The notes: a model not told the origin generated them from the letters alone. DNA of 64,000 bases from Martensiomyces pterosporus (GCA_025201845.1 MU603998.1:22201-86200); one strand, 5' to 3'; shown: positions 10,338-20,133, counted from the stretch's first letter. A program made the numbers and translations.

Positions 10338-11888
10338 ATGCTCATCGACAAGCTATTGCAAATATACCAGTCCACGGGCTGGCACGTGCTGGGCACAGCC
10401 ATTGCTCTCTATGCCTCTGCCCGAATCGTGTATTCCCTGCTGTTTTCGCCTGTTCGACACATCCCCGGCCGCTTCATAACCAAGCTGTCGAGCGTATACT
10501 TCAAGTATGTGTCATTCACCGGGTACCTGGCCGACTCCTGCGAAGAGGATTACTACAAGTACGGAGACATCTACACGCTCGCACCAAACCTTGTCGTTCT
10601 GAGCGAGCCCTCCGACTGCAAGCGCGTGCTGAATACATACAGCTTTCCAAAGTCGGACCTGTATGATGCATTCCAGCTGCTGGACGAGACCATTTTTACG
10701 ACCAACTCGGCTGAAGTCAACCGCACGAGGCGCAAGCTGATTGGCCCTGCATTCACCCACGGCAACCTGGCTCAAATGGAGCCCACCATCTTAGACTGCG
10801 GCATCCTGTCCATCAAGAAGAAGTGGGACGAGGCAATCCAGTCCTCATCTACTGGCACGACGGCGACAATAGTGTATGAGCACCACTTCTTCCTCGCGTC
10901 TTTCGAGATCATCAGCACGCTGGCGTACGGCCAGCGGTCCTACGTTCTGGAAAAGGAAGAGACCGAGCTGCTGGGCTGGCACAAGGACTACACCAGACTG
11001 GGGATAGTCCAGGTGGCAGTCCCCTTTGTTTCGCTGTTCCCATTCAAGCGGCTCACCAAGAAGCTTTGGCAGAGCGTGCAGAACATTGCGGATTTTGGAG
11101 ATGCGGTTGCCGAAAAGCGCCGAAAGCTGCTTCAGTCCGGCCAGATCGAAAAGCCCAGCGACATCCTGCAGACGCTTATCGATGCCATGGACCCTGAGAC
11201 AAAGACAGGGCTCACTCCGTCCGAAGTGACTGCAGAGAATGTCGGTGTCTTGGTTGCAGGAACTGACACATCGGCTCTGACCATGGTGTGGACGCTGCAC
11301 TATCTCTTGCTGCACCCCGATGCTTACAAGCGAGTCGTGGACGAAATTAGAGGTGCATTCCCACGCGACCACCTGATCACGTACGCTGAAGGACGCGAGA
11401 AGCTGCCGTACTTGGAGGCGTGCATCTACGAGTCCCTGCGCATTCGAGGTGTCTCCGCGATTATGATGCCGCGGGTTGTGCCCAAGGGCGGAGCAACGTT
11501 CCAGGGCCATTTTCTTCCAGAGGGCACCCAAGTGGGAATCAGCATCGCAGGCCTTAACCACAACAAGGACATCTGGGACAACCCGCAGCGGTTCAACCCT
11601 GAGCGCTTTCTCAACAACGAGGCGGCCAAGCAGAACGTAATGACGTTCAGCGCTGGAGTCAGGGTGTGCCCTGGGCGCAACCTCGCGTGGGTTGAAATGA
11701 CTACTATCCTTGCAAACCTTCTCAAGGACTACAGCATTGCGCTCCCTGCAGATTCGCTGTTTGGTCCCAATACGCTTGATGCGCACGGGAACCCCATCGC
11801 CATGCCCCGGACCCACACACTCACTGTTGCGCCCAAGTACCCCGGACGCGACTGCAGGGTTCTTATATCAAAGGCACCAGCGTACTGA
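10338..11888 (+). CDS. Cytochrome P450 monooxygenase, array member 2
   Basis: 516 residues from the ATG at 10338 (MLIDKLLQIYQSTGWHVLG). The start is chosen because member 3 begins with the aligned MFITTLLQGYQLTHWHVLG and because a TATA-like box lies at 10220. It has an N-terminal membrane anchor, then SPVRHIPGRFITKLSS. The I-helix is AGTDTSALT (acid and Thr kept), ExxR lies in YESLRIR, and the heme loop is FSAGVRVCPGRNLAW with Cys444. It is closest to member 3 by eye. A complete, probably active class II P450 needing a reductase partner not present in the window. Confidence 0.92.
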   Translation: MLIDKLLQIYQSTGWHVLGTAIALYASARIVYSLLFSPVRHIPGRFITKLSSVYFKYVSFTGYLADSCEEDYYKYGDIYTLAPNLVVLSEPSDCKRVLNTYSFPKSDLYDAFQLLDETIFTTNSAEVNRTRRKLIGPAFTHGNLAQMEPTILDCGILSIKKKWDEAIQSSSTGTTATIVYEHHFFLASFEIISTLAYGQRSYVLEKEETELLGWHKDYTRLGIVQVAVPFVSLFPFKRLTKKLWQSVQNIADFGDAVAEKRRKLLQSGQIEKPSDILQTLIDAMDPETKTGLTPSEVTAENVGVLVAGTDTSALTMVWTLHYLLLHPDAYKRVVDEIRGAFPRDHLITYAEGREKLPYLEACIYESLRIRGVSAIMMPRVVPKGGATFQGHFLPEGTQVGISIAGLNHNKDIWDNPQRFNPERFLNNEAAKQNVMTFSAGVRVCPGRNLAWVEMTTILANLLKDYSIALPADSLFGPNTLDAHGNPIAMPRTHTLTVAPKYPGRDCRVLISKAPAY

Positions 11889-12321
11889 GCAGCTGGACAG
11901 GCCCACTCATTCATCCATGACACGCTAATAAATGGCCACTGCTTGCTGAAATACCCCCTCATGTCGCTGCAGGCAGCCAGCGCTTGAGCTGATCGCCATG
12001 TCTAGATAGCTTTTTGCTCGTGCGAGTTGCTGCCGCCCGTTTGTTGCATCAGGGAAAAGAGGGCGTGCGCCCCAGGCAGCAGCAGTGCATTTTGAGAGCA
12101 AGCGCATTCGCCCTTAATGGTCAGCGAGTATTGGCACTGCAGCACAAAGCCACACACAGCTGGCGCTATGCGTCCATTGCCCACGCTGTCCTGACTAGCA
12201 TGCTCGAGGCCAAGATGTATTTAATATCGCCAGCTTGAGGTCTAGTAGTTCTTCTGCCTCCGTCTTCCACCACTTTGGTTGCGCTCCTTAATTGTACTCG
12301 GCTATTGGCTTTTGTTTTGCA
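11889..12321. other. Intergenic, P450 2 to P450 3
   Basis: 433 bases with no credible gene. A TATTTAAT element at 12217-12224 lies about 100 bases before the ATG of P450 3 at 12322. The frame is open from a TTG at 12292, which is not a start codon. Confidence 0.5.
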
Positions 12322-13875
12322 ATGTTTATTACCACGTTGCTCCAGGGCTACCAGCTCACCCACTGGCATGTGCTGGGTGCCGTCGCCGCGCTCTACATTT
12401 CTGGTGCGGTGGTCTATGCGCTGCTGTTCTCGCCGCTTCGGGGCATCCCTGGTCGCTTCATTACCAAGCTTTCCAGTGCGTACTTTGGCTACGTCACTGT
12501 CACGGGGTGCCTGGCCGATGCCTGTGTCGACGACTACTACAAGTACGGCGACATTTACACGCTGACCCCCAGTCTTGTGGTCTTGAGCAACCCATCCGAC
12601 TGCAAGCGAGTCCTCAGCACCTACAGATACCCAAAGTCCGACAGGTATTTCGCCTTTGGCCCACTGGGCGATACAATCTTCTCCACCTCCTCTGCAGACG
12701 TCAACCGCCTGAGACGCAAAATGATCGGTCCTGCGTTCACCCATGGTAACCTGTCTCGGATGGAGGCTGTCATCTTGGAGTGCGGCGTCCTGTCCATCAA
12801 AAAGAAGTGGGACGAGGCAATCGAATCCGCAGCAGGACTAGGAAGTTCGGCGACGGTTGCATATGACCACCATCTATTCCTTGCGGGGTTTGAAATAATC
12901 AGCACCCTGGCGTTTGGCCAGCGGTCGCATGTCCTTGACAGGGAGGAGACCGAGCTGCTGCGCTGGCACAGGGACACATCCATGCTGTGCATGGTCCACT
13001 TTGGTTTGCCATTTGTCTCCATGGCGCCATTCAGATTTCTAACAAGGAAGCTTTGGCAGAGCCTGCACAGCATTGCGAGATTCAGCGATGCTGCCACAGA
13101 AAGACGCCGGGAGCTGCTGCGCACATGCCAGATTGAGAAGCCCAGCGATATCCTGCAAACCATGCTTGACGCCATTGACCCAGAGACCAAGGCAAGGCTG
13201 ACGAAGGCGGAGATAACAGCAGAGAACGTCCTCCTTCTGATGGCTGGCTCTGACACAACATCGCTGACTATGACATGGACCATGCACTATCTCATGCTGT
13301 ATCCGGATGTCTACAGGCGCGTTGTTGATGAGGTTAGAAGCGCCTTTCCACATGACCACTTGATCACGTACGCCGAGGGAAGGGCAAGGCTGCCGTATCT
13401 CGAGGCGTGCATCTACGAGTCCATGCGCATCCGCGGCGCCTCTTCTCTCTTCCTGCCACGCACAGTGCCAAAGGGCGGAGGGACATTCCAGGGCCATTTT
13501 ATCCCGGAGGGAGCTCAGGTTGGCGTCAGCATTGCAGGTCTTAACCACAACACAGATGTGTGGGACAACCCGAGGAGGTTCATTCCAGAGCGCTTCATCA
13601 GCGACGAGACGGCCAAGCAGAAAGTGATGACGTTTAGCTCTGGCGTCAGGGTATGCCCTGGACGCAACTTGGCGTGGATGGAGATGACGACCATTTTGGC
13701 CAACGTTTTGAAGGATTACGACCTTGAGCTGCCCGCGAACTCGGCGTTTGGCCCTGACAGGCTCGATGAGCATGGGAACCCCGTTCCCATCCCTGACTTC
13801 AACGCAATCACTGTTGGACCCAAATACCCCCATCGCGACTGCCGGCTTGTTATTACAAGGACACCTGTGTACTAG
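12322..13875 (+). CDS. Cytochrome P450 monooxygenase, array member 3
   Basis: 517 residues. The first real ATG in frame is at 12322; the ten codons before it begin at a TTG. Member 2 aligns from the first residue. After the membrane anchor comes SPLRGIPGRFITKLSS. The I-helix is AGSDTTSLT, the K-helix YESMRIR, and the heme loop FSSGVRVCPGRNLAW with Cys445. All catalytic signatures are intact. The conserved block DDYYKYGDIYTLTP is nearly the same as in member 2, so the two probably arose from a late duplication within the array. Confidence 0.92.
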   Translation: MFITTLLQGYQLTHWHVLGAVAALYISGAVVYALLFSPLRGIPGRFITKLSSAYFGYVTVTGCLADACVDDYYKYGDIYTLTPSLVVLSNPSDCKRVLSTYRYPKSDRYFAFGPLGDTIFSTSSADVNRLRRKMIGPAFTHGNLSRMEAVILECGVLSIKKKWDEAIESAAGLGSSATVAYDHHLFLAGFEIISTLAFGQRSHVLDREETELLRWHRDTSMLCMVHFGLPFVSMAPFRFLTRKLWQSLHSIARFSDAATERRRELLRTCQIEKPSDILQTMLDAIDPETKARLTKAEITAENVLLLMAGSDTTSLTMTWTMHYLMLYPDVYRRVVDEVRSAFPHDHLITYAEGRARLPYLEACIYESMRIRGASSLFLPRTVPKGGGTFQGHFIPEGAQVGVSIAGLNHNTDVWDNPRRFIPERFISDETAKQKVMTFSSGVRVCPGRNLAWMEMTTILANVLKDYDLELPANSAFGPDRLDEHGNPVPIPDFNAITVGPKYPHRDCRLVITRTPVY

Positions 13876-14160
13876 CGCGTTCATTTTTTTCTGCTGCTAG
13901 CTTTGACTGACACCGAGCCAAGTCGTGCTGTGTTGGCAAACACAATCGCTGTAACCCAGAGTGCACATAACTTGTTCACGCCATGTAAGGAGTTTGTGGC
14001 TTGCTGTGTGTGCTTTCCGGGCACATGGCCATTGTGCGAATTTTGGCTATCCAGCAAAGAGTGCTTGTCTTGCAGGGGATGCGCTCAAAAGCAGGCGTCA
14101 AGGGAGATAGCGGCGCTTCAACTCCACACCCATTCGTTTTGTTCGCCACTCTAAAGCACT

Positions 14161-15765
14161 ATGATTCCACTCCGCTCAGCCTTTGAGATATTGACTGCGA
14201 AGCTGAACACCGTGCAGCATGCTGTAGCCTGTGTGACGGACCGGTACTCGTACACAGCTATCGCGGTGGCTCTCGGCGCGACCTATCTCCTGGGAGCCGT
14301 GTCGTATGCCGTTTTCCTGTCGCCTCTACGCAACATACCCGGCAGCCTCATTCGTCGACTCACACTCCTGAAATACTATATGGATGTGGTGCGCGGCATT
14401 GAGGCAGAAAAGACCGAGAGCAACTATCGCAGATACGGCGACATCTACCTGCTGGGCCCCAACCACGTCGCCATCTGCAACCCAGCAGACTGCCGTCGCA
14501 TCCTCAACTCGCAGGACTTTAAGAAAACGTTCCACTACCAGGCGTTTGCAGTAGTGGGCGACAACATGATGACAATGGTCAGCAATGAGAGGAACAACGA
14601 GATACGCAAGCTGATAGCGCCGGCATTCTCAGCCACTGGCCTGTCGCGGATGGAGCCGGCTATATTGCAGGCCAGTATTTGTGAGATTAAGCGCAAGTGG
14701 GACCAGGTCATTGGCGACAGTCAGCAGCAAGGCAAGCCGGCGGTGGTTAACTACTACATGGATGTGACACTGGCAGCATTTGACGTGATTGCCAGGCTGT
14801 GTTTCGGCGAGCACTCGCACTACCTGAGGGACAGCGACTGGAGAGTTGTCAACTGGGTCGAGAACTTCAACATAATGGGGATGGCGCAGTATGTATTCAA
14901 ACCCATTAGGTGGTTCCCATTCAGGCTCCTCAACGGCAAGCTTGAGCGCAGCTTGGCTGATTTACTGGCGTTTGCAAATAGAGCCATCCAGAAGAGGACC
15001 GAGTATCTAAACGAGCATCCCGCTCAGTCGGACAGGCCGAGCGATATCCTGCAAGCGATGATGGGTGCCCTGGAGCCCGACGCCAAGATCAAGATGACCA
15101 AGTACCAGCTGCTTACGGAGACCATCGACATGCTCACGGGCGGCACAGCAACCATAGCGCAGACACTCACTTGGGCAATCCACTACCTCACACTATATCC
15201 CAGGGTGTACCAGAAGGCAGTTGCCGAGGTGCGCGGGCAGTTCGCAAGCGACCACCTTGTGACGTACAGGGATGGCCGCCAGCACCTGCCGTACCTAGAG
15301 GCAGTTCTGTACGAGGTGATGCGCATCCGCGGAGTCACCTCGCACTACGTCCCGCGCCTTGTGCCCGAGGGCGGGGCAACCTTTTGTGGCCACCACCTGC
15401 CTGGAGGCACCTTTGTCTACGTAAACATTGCAGCTGTCCACATCCATGCAGACATCTGGGAAGAGCCCGAGAAGTTCCTACCTGAGAGGTTTGTGGACAA
15501 TGAGGACAACAGGCGCAAAATTATGATATTTAACCCCGGCGTGAGGATTTGTCCAGGGCGCAACCTGGCGTGGCTGGAGATGATTACCACCCTGGGCAAT
15601 TTGCTGAAGGACTACGATATCAAGGTCACCGACGATTCGCTGTTTGGGCCCGACAATGTCGACTCGCAAGGAGTGCCTCTGGTGATGCCCAGGATACAAA
15701 TCCAGACCACGGGGCCGATGTTTCCTGAGCGCGACTGTCGCGTGGCCATCTCCAAGCACGTCTGA
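14161..15765 (+). CDS. Cytochrome P450, array member 4, I-helix acid replaced
   Basis: 534 residues with the ATG at 14161. Anchor and hinge read SYAVFLSPLRNIPG; ExxR is in YEVMRIR; the heme loop is FNPGVRICPGRNLAW with Cys464, so heme binding should be normal. The I-helix reads GGTATIAQT where active neighbours read GGTDTTSLT. Ala330 therefore replaces the acid that helps proton delivery, while the following Thr is kept. Members 1, 2 and 3 all keep Asp. The substitution may slow or change oxygen activation (established for acid mutants of model P450s), or suit a peroxide-type or isomerase chemistry (inference). It is the most divergent member over its N-terminal half. Confidence 0.92.
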   Translation: MIPLRSAFEILTAKLNTVQHAVACVTDRYSYTAIAVALGATYLLGAVSYAVFLSPLRNIPGSLIRRLTLLKYYMDVVRGIEAEKTESNYRRYGDIYLLGPNHVAICNPADCRRILNSQDFKKTFHYQAFAVVGDNMMTMVSNERNNEIRKLIAPAFSATGLSRMEPAILQASICEIKRKWDQVIGDSQQQGKPAVVNYYMDVTLAAFDVIARLCFGEHSHYLRDSDWRVVNWVENFNIMGMAQYVFKPIRWFPFRLLNGKLERSLADLLAFANRAIQKRTEYLNEHPAQSDRPSDILQAMMGALEPDAKIKMTKYQLLTETIDMLTGGTATIAQTLTWAIHYLTLYPRVYQKAVAEVRGQFASDHLVTYRDGRQHLPYLEAVLYEVMRIRGVTSHYVPRLVPEGGATFCGHHLPGGTFVYVNIAAVHIHADIWEEPEKFLPERFVDNEDNRRKIMIFNPGVRICPGRNLAWLEMITTLGNLLKDYDIKVTDDSLFGPDNVDSQGVPLVMPRIQIQTTGPMFPERDCRVAISKHV

Positions 15766-16021
15766 GTGTATGCGACAGTCCAGCGGTTTCTATTTTTTTT
15801 CTATACCTCTAGCAGCCGCGCATGGAGTTTTGAGCGTATATCCTATTCGGTGACCCATTCACATGCTGGCTACATTCACTCTGCAGCCACCCCACGTTAT
15901 CGCGCAGCCATCGCTGCTCTCCATGCATAATCTGCTATTCGAGCAAGCAAGTAGAGACGACTTGTTTGCCATACGCATCTATCCCTTCTTGCCTTGGCTC
16001 TATCCAACCAAACGCCCTCTC

Positions 16022-16028
16022 TATATAT
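16022..16028 (+). promoter_or_regulatory. TATA box of P450 gene 5
   Basis: TATATAT followed by a CT-rich tract, 34 bases before the ATG at 16062. This implies a very short 5' leader if it is used. Confidence 0.45.
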
Positions 16029-16061
16029 TTTCTCTCTCTCGCTATTAACTAAAACGCTTCT

Positions 16062-17618
16062 ATGGCTATTTACCAGTGCCTCACGTCCAGGGAGCTTCCC
16101 TACTGGCGGTTCACCGCCATCGCCTCTGTCACCTACGTGGCCTACCGCGTCATCTACACGTTTTTCTTCTCGCCGTTCCGCAAGATCCCCGGGCACCCGC
16201 TGGCGAAGCTGACCAGCCTGCACCTCAAGCTTGTTGCAGCGATGGGCCGCATCGCTGATGCTGTCGAGGAGGATTACTACGAGTTTGGCGACATCTATGA
16301 GATTGCGCCCGGCATGATTATCCTCAGCAACCCAGCAGAGTGCAAGCGCGTTCTGGGCACACACAATTTCAAAAAGTCGGATATCTACCAGGCGTTTGCT
16401 ATCGTCGGCGATTCCATATTTACCACACAGTCGGCGGATGTGAGCAGTGCGCGGAGAAGACTACTGGGGCCAGCATTCACGCACGGGTACTTGAGTAGGA
16501 TGGAGCCGACCATACTGGAGTGCGGCATTGTGTCGCTAAAGAGAAAGTGGGACAAGATGCTGAGCGAGCCAGGCGCTGACGGAAAGGTCGTGGTGGAGTA
16601 CTCGAGGCAGTTTTCGCTGGCTGCCTTCGATGTCATTAGCACGCTGATGTATGGCCAGAGATTCAACTCCCTTGGCGACTTCAAAATCAGCCATGTCAGG
16701 TGGATCGAGGCATTCACCACCCTGGGCCTGCTGAAATTCGCCATGCCGTTCGTCTCCAGATTCCCAGGCAGTCTCCTGGTGCAGGGACTCATCGGTCGAG
16801 TAAGGGATTTTACCAGGTTCACCGATGGTGCGACCGAAAGGCGCCGCAAGCTGCTGCACGAGATGAAGGAGGGCGAGGACAGACCAAATGACATTCTACA
16901 AGCTCTCATCGATGCCGAGGACCCCGAAACAGGCGCTAGACTGACTGCGACGGAAATGACCTCCGAGAGCACCCTGATGCTCATAGCTGGCACGCATACG
17001 ACGTCGCCCACCTTGGCGTGGACCCTGCACTACCTCCTCCTCTATCCAGAGGTGTACAGGAAGGCCGTGCAGGAGGTGAGAAGCACGTTCCTGCGCCACC
17101 ACCTGATCAGGTACACAGAGGGCCGCTCCAAGCTGCCGTACCTCGAGGCATGTCTCTATGAGTCCATGCGCATCCGCTCTATTGCCGGTCTGTTTATGCC
17201 CCGCGTAGTGCCCAAGGGCGGAGCCACGTTCCAGGGCCACTACTTGCCGGAGGGCACGCAGATCGGACTGAGCATTGCCGGGATGAACCACCACCTCGGC
17301 ACCTGGGAGAATCCGCAGACATTTAGGCCAGAGAGGTTTCTGGAGGACAGGACGGCCAAGCACAGGATGCTGTCGTTTAGCACAGGCGTGCGAATCTGCC
17401 CGAGCAGGAATCTGGCGTGGGTAGAGATGATACCGGTTCTGGCCAACTTGCTGAAGGACTACGATATGGAGCTGCCAGAGGACTCGCTGTTCAAGCCGAG
17501 TAGGCTGGATGGCAATGGAAACCCCGTGGTGATGCCGCGTTTGCAGACGCTCACTGTCGCGCCAAAGTGCCAGGAGAGAGACTGCCGAGTGGTCATATCG
17601 GCCGCTCCTGACTACTAG
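16062..17618 (+). CDS. Cytochrome P450-like, array member 5, altered I-helix and heme loop
   Basis: 518 residues with the ATG at 16062. The fold is complete: anchor ending FFFSPFRKIPG, ExxR in YESMRIR, and a heme-loop Cys446. Two usually conserved positions differ. The I-helix is AGTHTTSPT, so His312 stands where the neighbours have Asp. The heme loop is FSTGVRICPSRNLAW, so Ser448 replaces the Gly two residues after the Cys ligand in FxxGxRxCxG. The gene has no stop or frameshift and the rest of the sequence is well kept, so it is not an obvious pseudogene. Reduced or altered monooxygenase activity is possible. It is the last of the five tandem genes and converges on the site-2 protease gene 133 bases away. 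Confidence 0.91.
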   Translation: MAIYQCLTSRELPYWRFTAIASVTYVAYRVIYTFFFSPFRKIPGHPLAKLTSLHLKLVAAMGRIADAVEEDYYEFGDIYEIAPGMIILSNPAECKRVLGTHNFKKSDIYQAFAIVGDSIFTTQSADVSSARRRLLGPAFTHGYLSRMEPTILECGIVSLKRKWDKMLSEPGADGKVVVEYSRQFSLAAFDVISTLMYGQRFNSLGDFKISHVRWIEAFTTLGLLKFAMPFVSRFPGSLLVQGLIGRVRDFTRFTDGATERRRKLLHEMKEGEDRPNDILQALIDAEDPETGARLTATEMTSESTLMLIAGTHTTSPTLAWTLHYLLLYPEVYRKAVQEVRSTFLRHHLIRYTEGRSKLPYLEACLYESMRIRSIAGLFMPRVVPKGGATFQGHYLPEGTQIGLSIAGMNHHLGTWENPQTFRPERFLEDRTAKHRMLSFSTGVRICPSRNLAWVEMIPVLANLLKDYDMELPEDSLFKPSRLDGNGNPVVMPRLQTLTVAPKCQERDCRVVISAAPDY

Positions 17619-17751
17619 CCCAGCAGCTGTCACCGGGCGAGCGGCGTTGATGCCTCTTATTCTTTATCTTGGCTGTTTTGTGGTATTGAAATGAGCAATG
17701 CCCAATATGCTACTTTTGCTTGGTTTGTACATGTGGCCGCGGCGCCCCTGC

Positions 17752-20133
17752 TCAGACGACTAAGAGCACAATTGACCCAGCTATGCACCAGGCAAGCAGG
17801 GCAGTTGTCAGTGCCGTCGCTACCACATACACCTTTTGGTTGGCAGCACTGGGCTCCAGAATGGCCACAGAATTGCCGTCATCTTCGTGGCGGGCCGCAC
17901 TGGAGGTGGGCGGCTGCTGCTCCGAGGGCGATTCGGCAGGAGAAGGGAGTGTTGGTTTATGCAGAGATGCAGCTTGTGATGTTGCTAGATTACAGGTCTC
18001 ATCCTCCTCCTGGCTACCACCGCCTGGTCTGGTGCCATTCGCCGTTGGTTCTCGACTGCTCCTCTGGTCTGGACTCTGCTGTTGATGGCTAATTGCCATA
18101 AGCAGCAGCCTCACAGCATGGTCGCCATCCAAGTACCATGCAGGTATTGCGTTGAGCAAGCACAGGGCCAGCGAGAACGACAGAATATACTGCAACAGCG
18201 ACTCGACCCACGACGGCAGCTGGTAGGGCAGCCACTGCCACCTGGGCATCAGCGAACTCACATGCACATCGAGCCACAAGGCCGCCAATGATCCTGCATA
18301 TATTGTCATCTCGCCCTGCTGCTCGGCATCATGGGCTGAGTGGGGTGGAGGGCGGTAGTATATGCGAACAACGCGGCTGCTGGGATACGGAGAACTTGGA
18401 ATCACGCACACGTTGTCGCCTCCACGCACACCAAAGGCCATTCCACTGCCTCGAGACTCGCGCGCCTGGCAGTCGTGGTCAGATTGACAGCGCAGCGGCC
18501 CAGCTCGCTCCAGCACCGACCGCAGATCAAAGCACATAGGGGCAGGAGATGAAGGCGGCAAGGGACGCACGCGCATAATCGTCACCGGTCGCTGTCTCTG
18601 CTTGCTACGCAAGATGATGTCTGCGCTCGCGGTTGTTGTGTTCCCAGCAGAATGCTGGCGGTGGTATTTCTCAAAGCAGAATATGCTGTCGTCGGGGCTC
18701 TCTCCAAGCGGATACCGGGGCGACATCTCACAGCACAGGCCGTCGTCTGCGTCCTCGCTCAGCGAGGCGCAAAACCCAGCTTTCGACGTGTCGTGGTTAG
18801 ACTCTGTAGCCGTCAGCACGCGGGTCCATCGCGCAATTGGCGAGGCACCAAACCGGTCGCCCTCTCTGCCTGTGCCTGCAGCAGCGCTGCTGCTGGCATT
18901 GGAAGCGGACAGGGCGACATCATCAACCCTGTATATGGTGCTCAACAGCGGAATGCGTCCATAGAACGGCGACGACTTTGCAATATCAACGACTACCACG
19001 CCGTCGTTTGCCTTGGCCCACCCCGAGCACTCAAACACCCGTGTCAGACCACCCGAATACACCAGCAGCCAGGCAACGAGAGCAGTCAGGGCGTTGTGCC
19101 AGACGCCTGCGCAGACGACCTGCAGCTGGTGCCTGACAGGCGCAGCGTCCAGCTTGTCTTTGGGCAAGTCGACGAATGCGCCAGGGTAGATGCCCATGAA
19201 AAAGACGCCGAACCTGCGCATGCGGATACCAGCCCTTGCTGCTGCGATGGCGTGGCCCAATTCGTGGGCAACCGCACAGATGGCCAGCGATATGATGTAG
19301 TACCAGATGTGGGCAATAGGCAGTGTGATTCCCGGAATGATTGGGCGAAGCAGCTGCTGCCCGTGGTCCTGGTGGTGCTCGGCAGCGTCGATAAATCGCT
19401 TACCAAAGCGGCTCTGCTGCTGCTGATGCGCGGTGTCATGTGGCAGCGCCTGGAGATACGTGGAGTTATTCTGGGCATCTGACGTGGCTGCATCCGAAGC
19501 GCTGAACACTGCCGTAAGCCAGCCCAGGACTGGCGCAAGCACTCCTCCACCCTGCACACCAGCGTTGGCTGGGGACACATTGCACCCGAGCCTCTGTGCA
19601 ATGCCCGCCGAGATCTGCACTCCGGCGGCTGCCAAGAACACCAAGCACAGCACCATGCTGGCGATCGCCACATACACGCCCAGCGTGTAGAACCAGTCGC
19701 CCAGGGCACTGCGCGCCAGTGCGCAGTTCGCCCACCGCACCACCACGTCGTTGAGTGCCTGTGTTGTGAACCGCAGGTGCAAGGGCGAGGCCAGCTCAAT
19801 CGTGTGCTTGGGCTCAAGCGGATCGGCCTGCTCCACATGCTGCGTTTCGGCTCTGCGTGATGGCGAATCTGTTGGGGCAGCTGAGGCGCTGGGCGAACGG
19901 CGATCAATCTCGATTGCGCGCGATACATCGCCGTCGCTGTCCCTGGCTTCCTGGCTCCTCTCCCGCCTTAGCGCGCCCCAAGAAAGCGCCAGCCTGGGAT
20001 GCCCGCTGCAGCCAGTGTTTGTTTCAGCGGGTCGCTTCCAGACGCGGACGAGGAGACGGAAGCATATGTTGACTGTGGCCCACGCGCCGATAAACCCGAG
20101 GGCGAGGGCGAACGGCGAATGCGCGCCCTCCAT
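17752..20133 (-). CDS. Site-2 protease family intramembrane metallopeptidase (M50)
   Basis: 793 residues from the ATG at 20133 (MEGAHSPFALALGF). The open frame extends to 20331, but the extra 66 residues are low-complexity. The zinc-binding motif is HELGH at residues 290-294 within a hydrophobic segment, and the third ligand lies in NAIPAWYLDGD (Asp669). Several other membrane segments flank them. S2P enzymes cut transmembrane segments of transcription factors in the ER/Golgi, classically SREBP after a first luminal cut. At 793 residues it is much longer than animal S2P (about 520); the extra length is hydrophilic Ser/Gln-rich sequence in the N-terminal loop, between the two catalytic motifs, and before the last helix. 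No partner (SREBP, SCAP) is visible in the window. Confidence 0.88.
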   Translation of the reverse strand: MEGAHSPFALALGFIGAWATVNICFRLLVRVWKRPAETNTGCSGHPRLALSWGALRRERSQEARDSDGDVSRAIEIDRRSPSASAAPTDSPSRRAETQHVEQADPLEPKHTIELASPLHLRFTTQALNDVVVRWANCALARSALGDWFYTLGVYVAIASMVLCLVFLAAAGVQISAGIAQRLGCNVSPANAGVQGGGVLAPVLGWLTAVFSASDAATSDAQNNSTYLQALPHDTAHQQQQSRFGKRFIDAAEHHQDHGQQLLRPIIPGITLPIAHIWYYIISLAICAVAHELGHAIAAARAGIRMRRFGVFFMGIYPGAFVDLPKDKLDAAPVRHQLQVVCAGVWHNALTALVAWLLVYSGGLTRVFECSGWAKANDGVVVVDIAKSSPFYGRIPLLSTIYRVDDVALSASNASSSAAAGTGREGDRFGASPIARWTRVLTATESNHDTSKAGFCASLSEDADDGLCCEMSPRYPLGESPDDSIFCFEKYHRQHSAGNTTTASADIILRSKQRQRPVTIMRVRPLPPSSPAPMCFDLRSVLERAGPLRCQSDHDCQARESRGSGMAFGVRGGDNVCVIPSSPYPSSRVVRIYYRPPPHSAHDAEQQGEMTIYAGSLAALWLDVHVSSLMPRWQWLPYQLPSWVESLLQYILSFSLALCLLNAIPAWYLDGDHAVRLLLMAISHQQQSPDQRSSREPTANGTRPGGGSQEEDETCNLATSQAASLHKPTLPSPAESPSEQQPPTSSAARHEDDGNSVAILEPSAANQKVYVVATALTTALLAWCIAGSIVLLVV

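Noticed and set aside
16062..17618. Pseudogene status for P450 member 5
   Set aside because: Two catalytic motifs are altered, but there is no stop, frameshift or loss of the heme Cys.
8297..17633. Long antisense open frames opposite each P450 gene
   Set aside because: They mirror the third-codon GC bias of the real genes, and the sense strand carries complete catalytic motifs.
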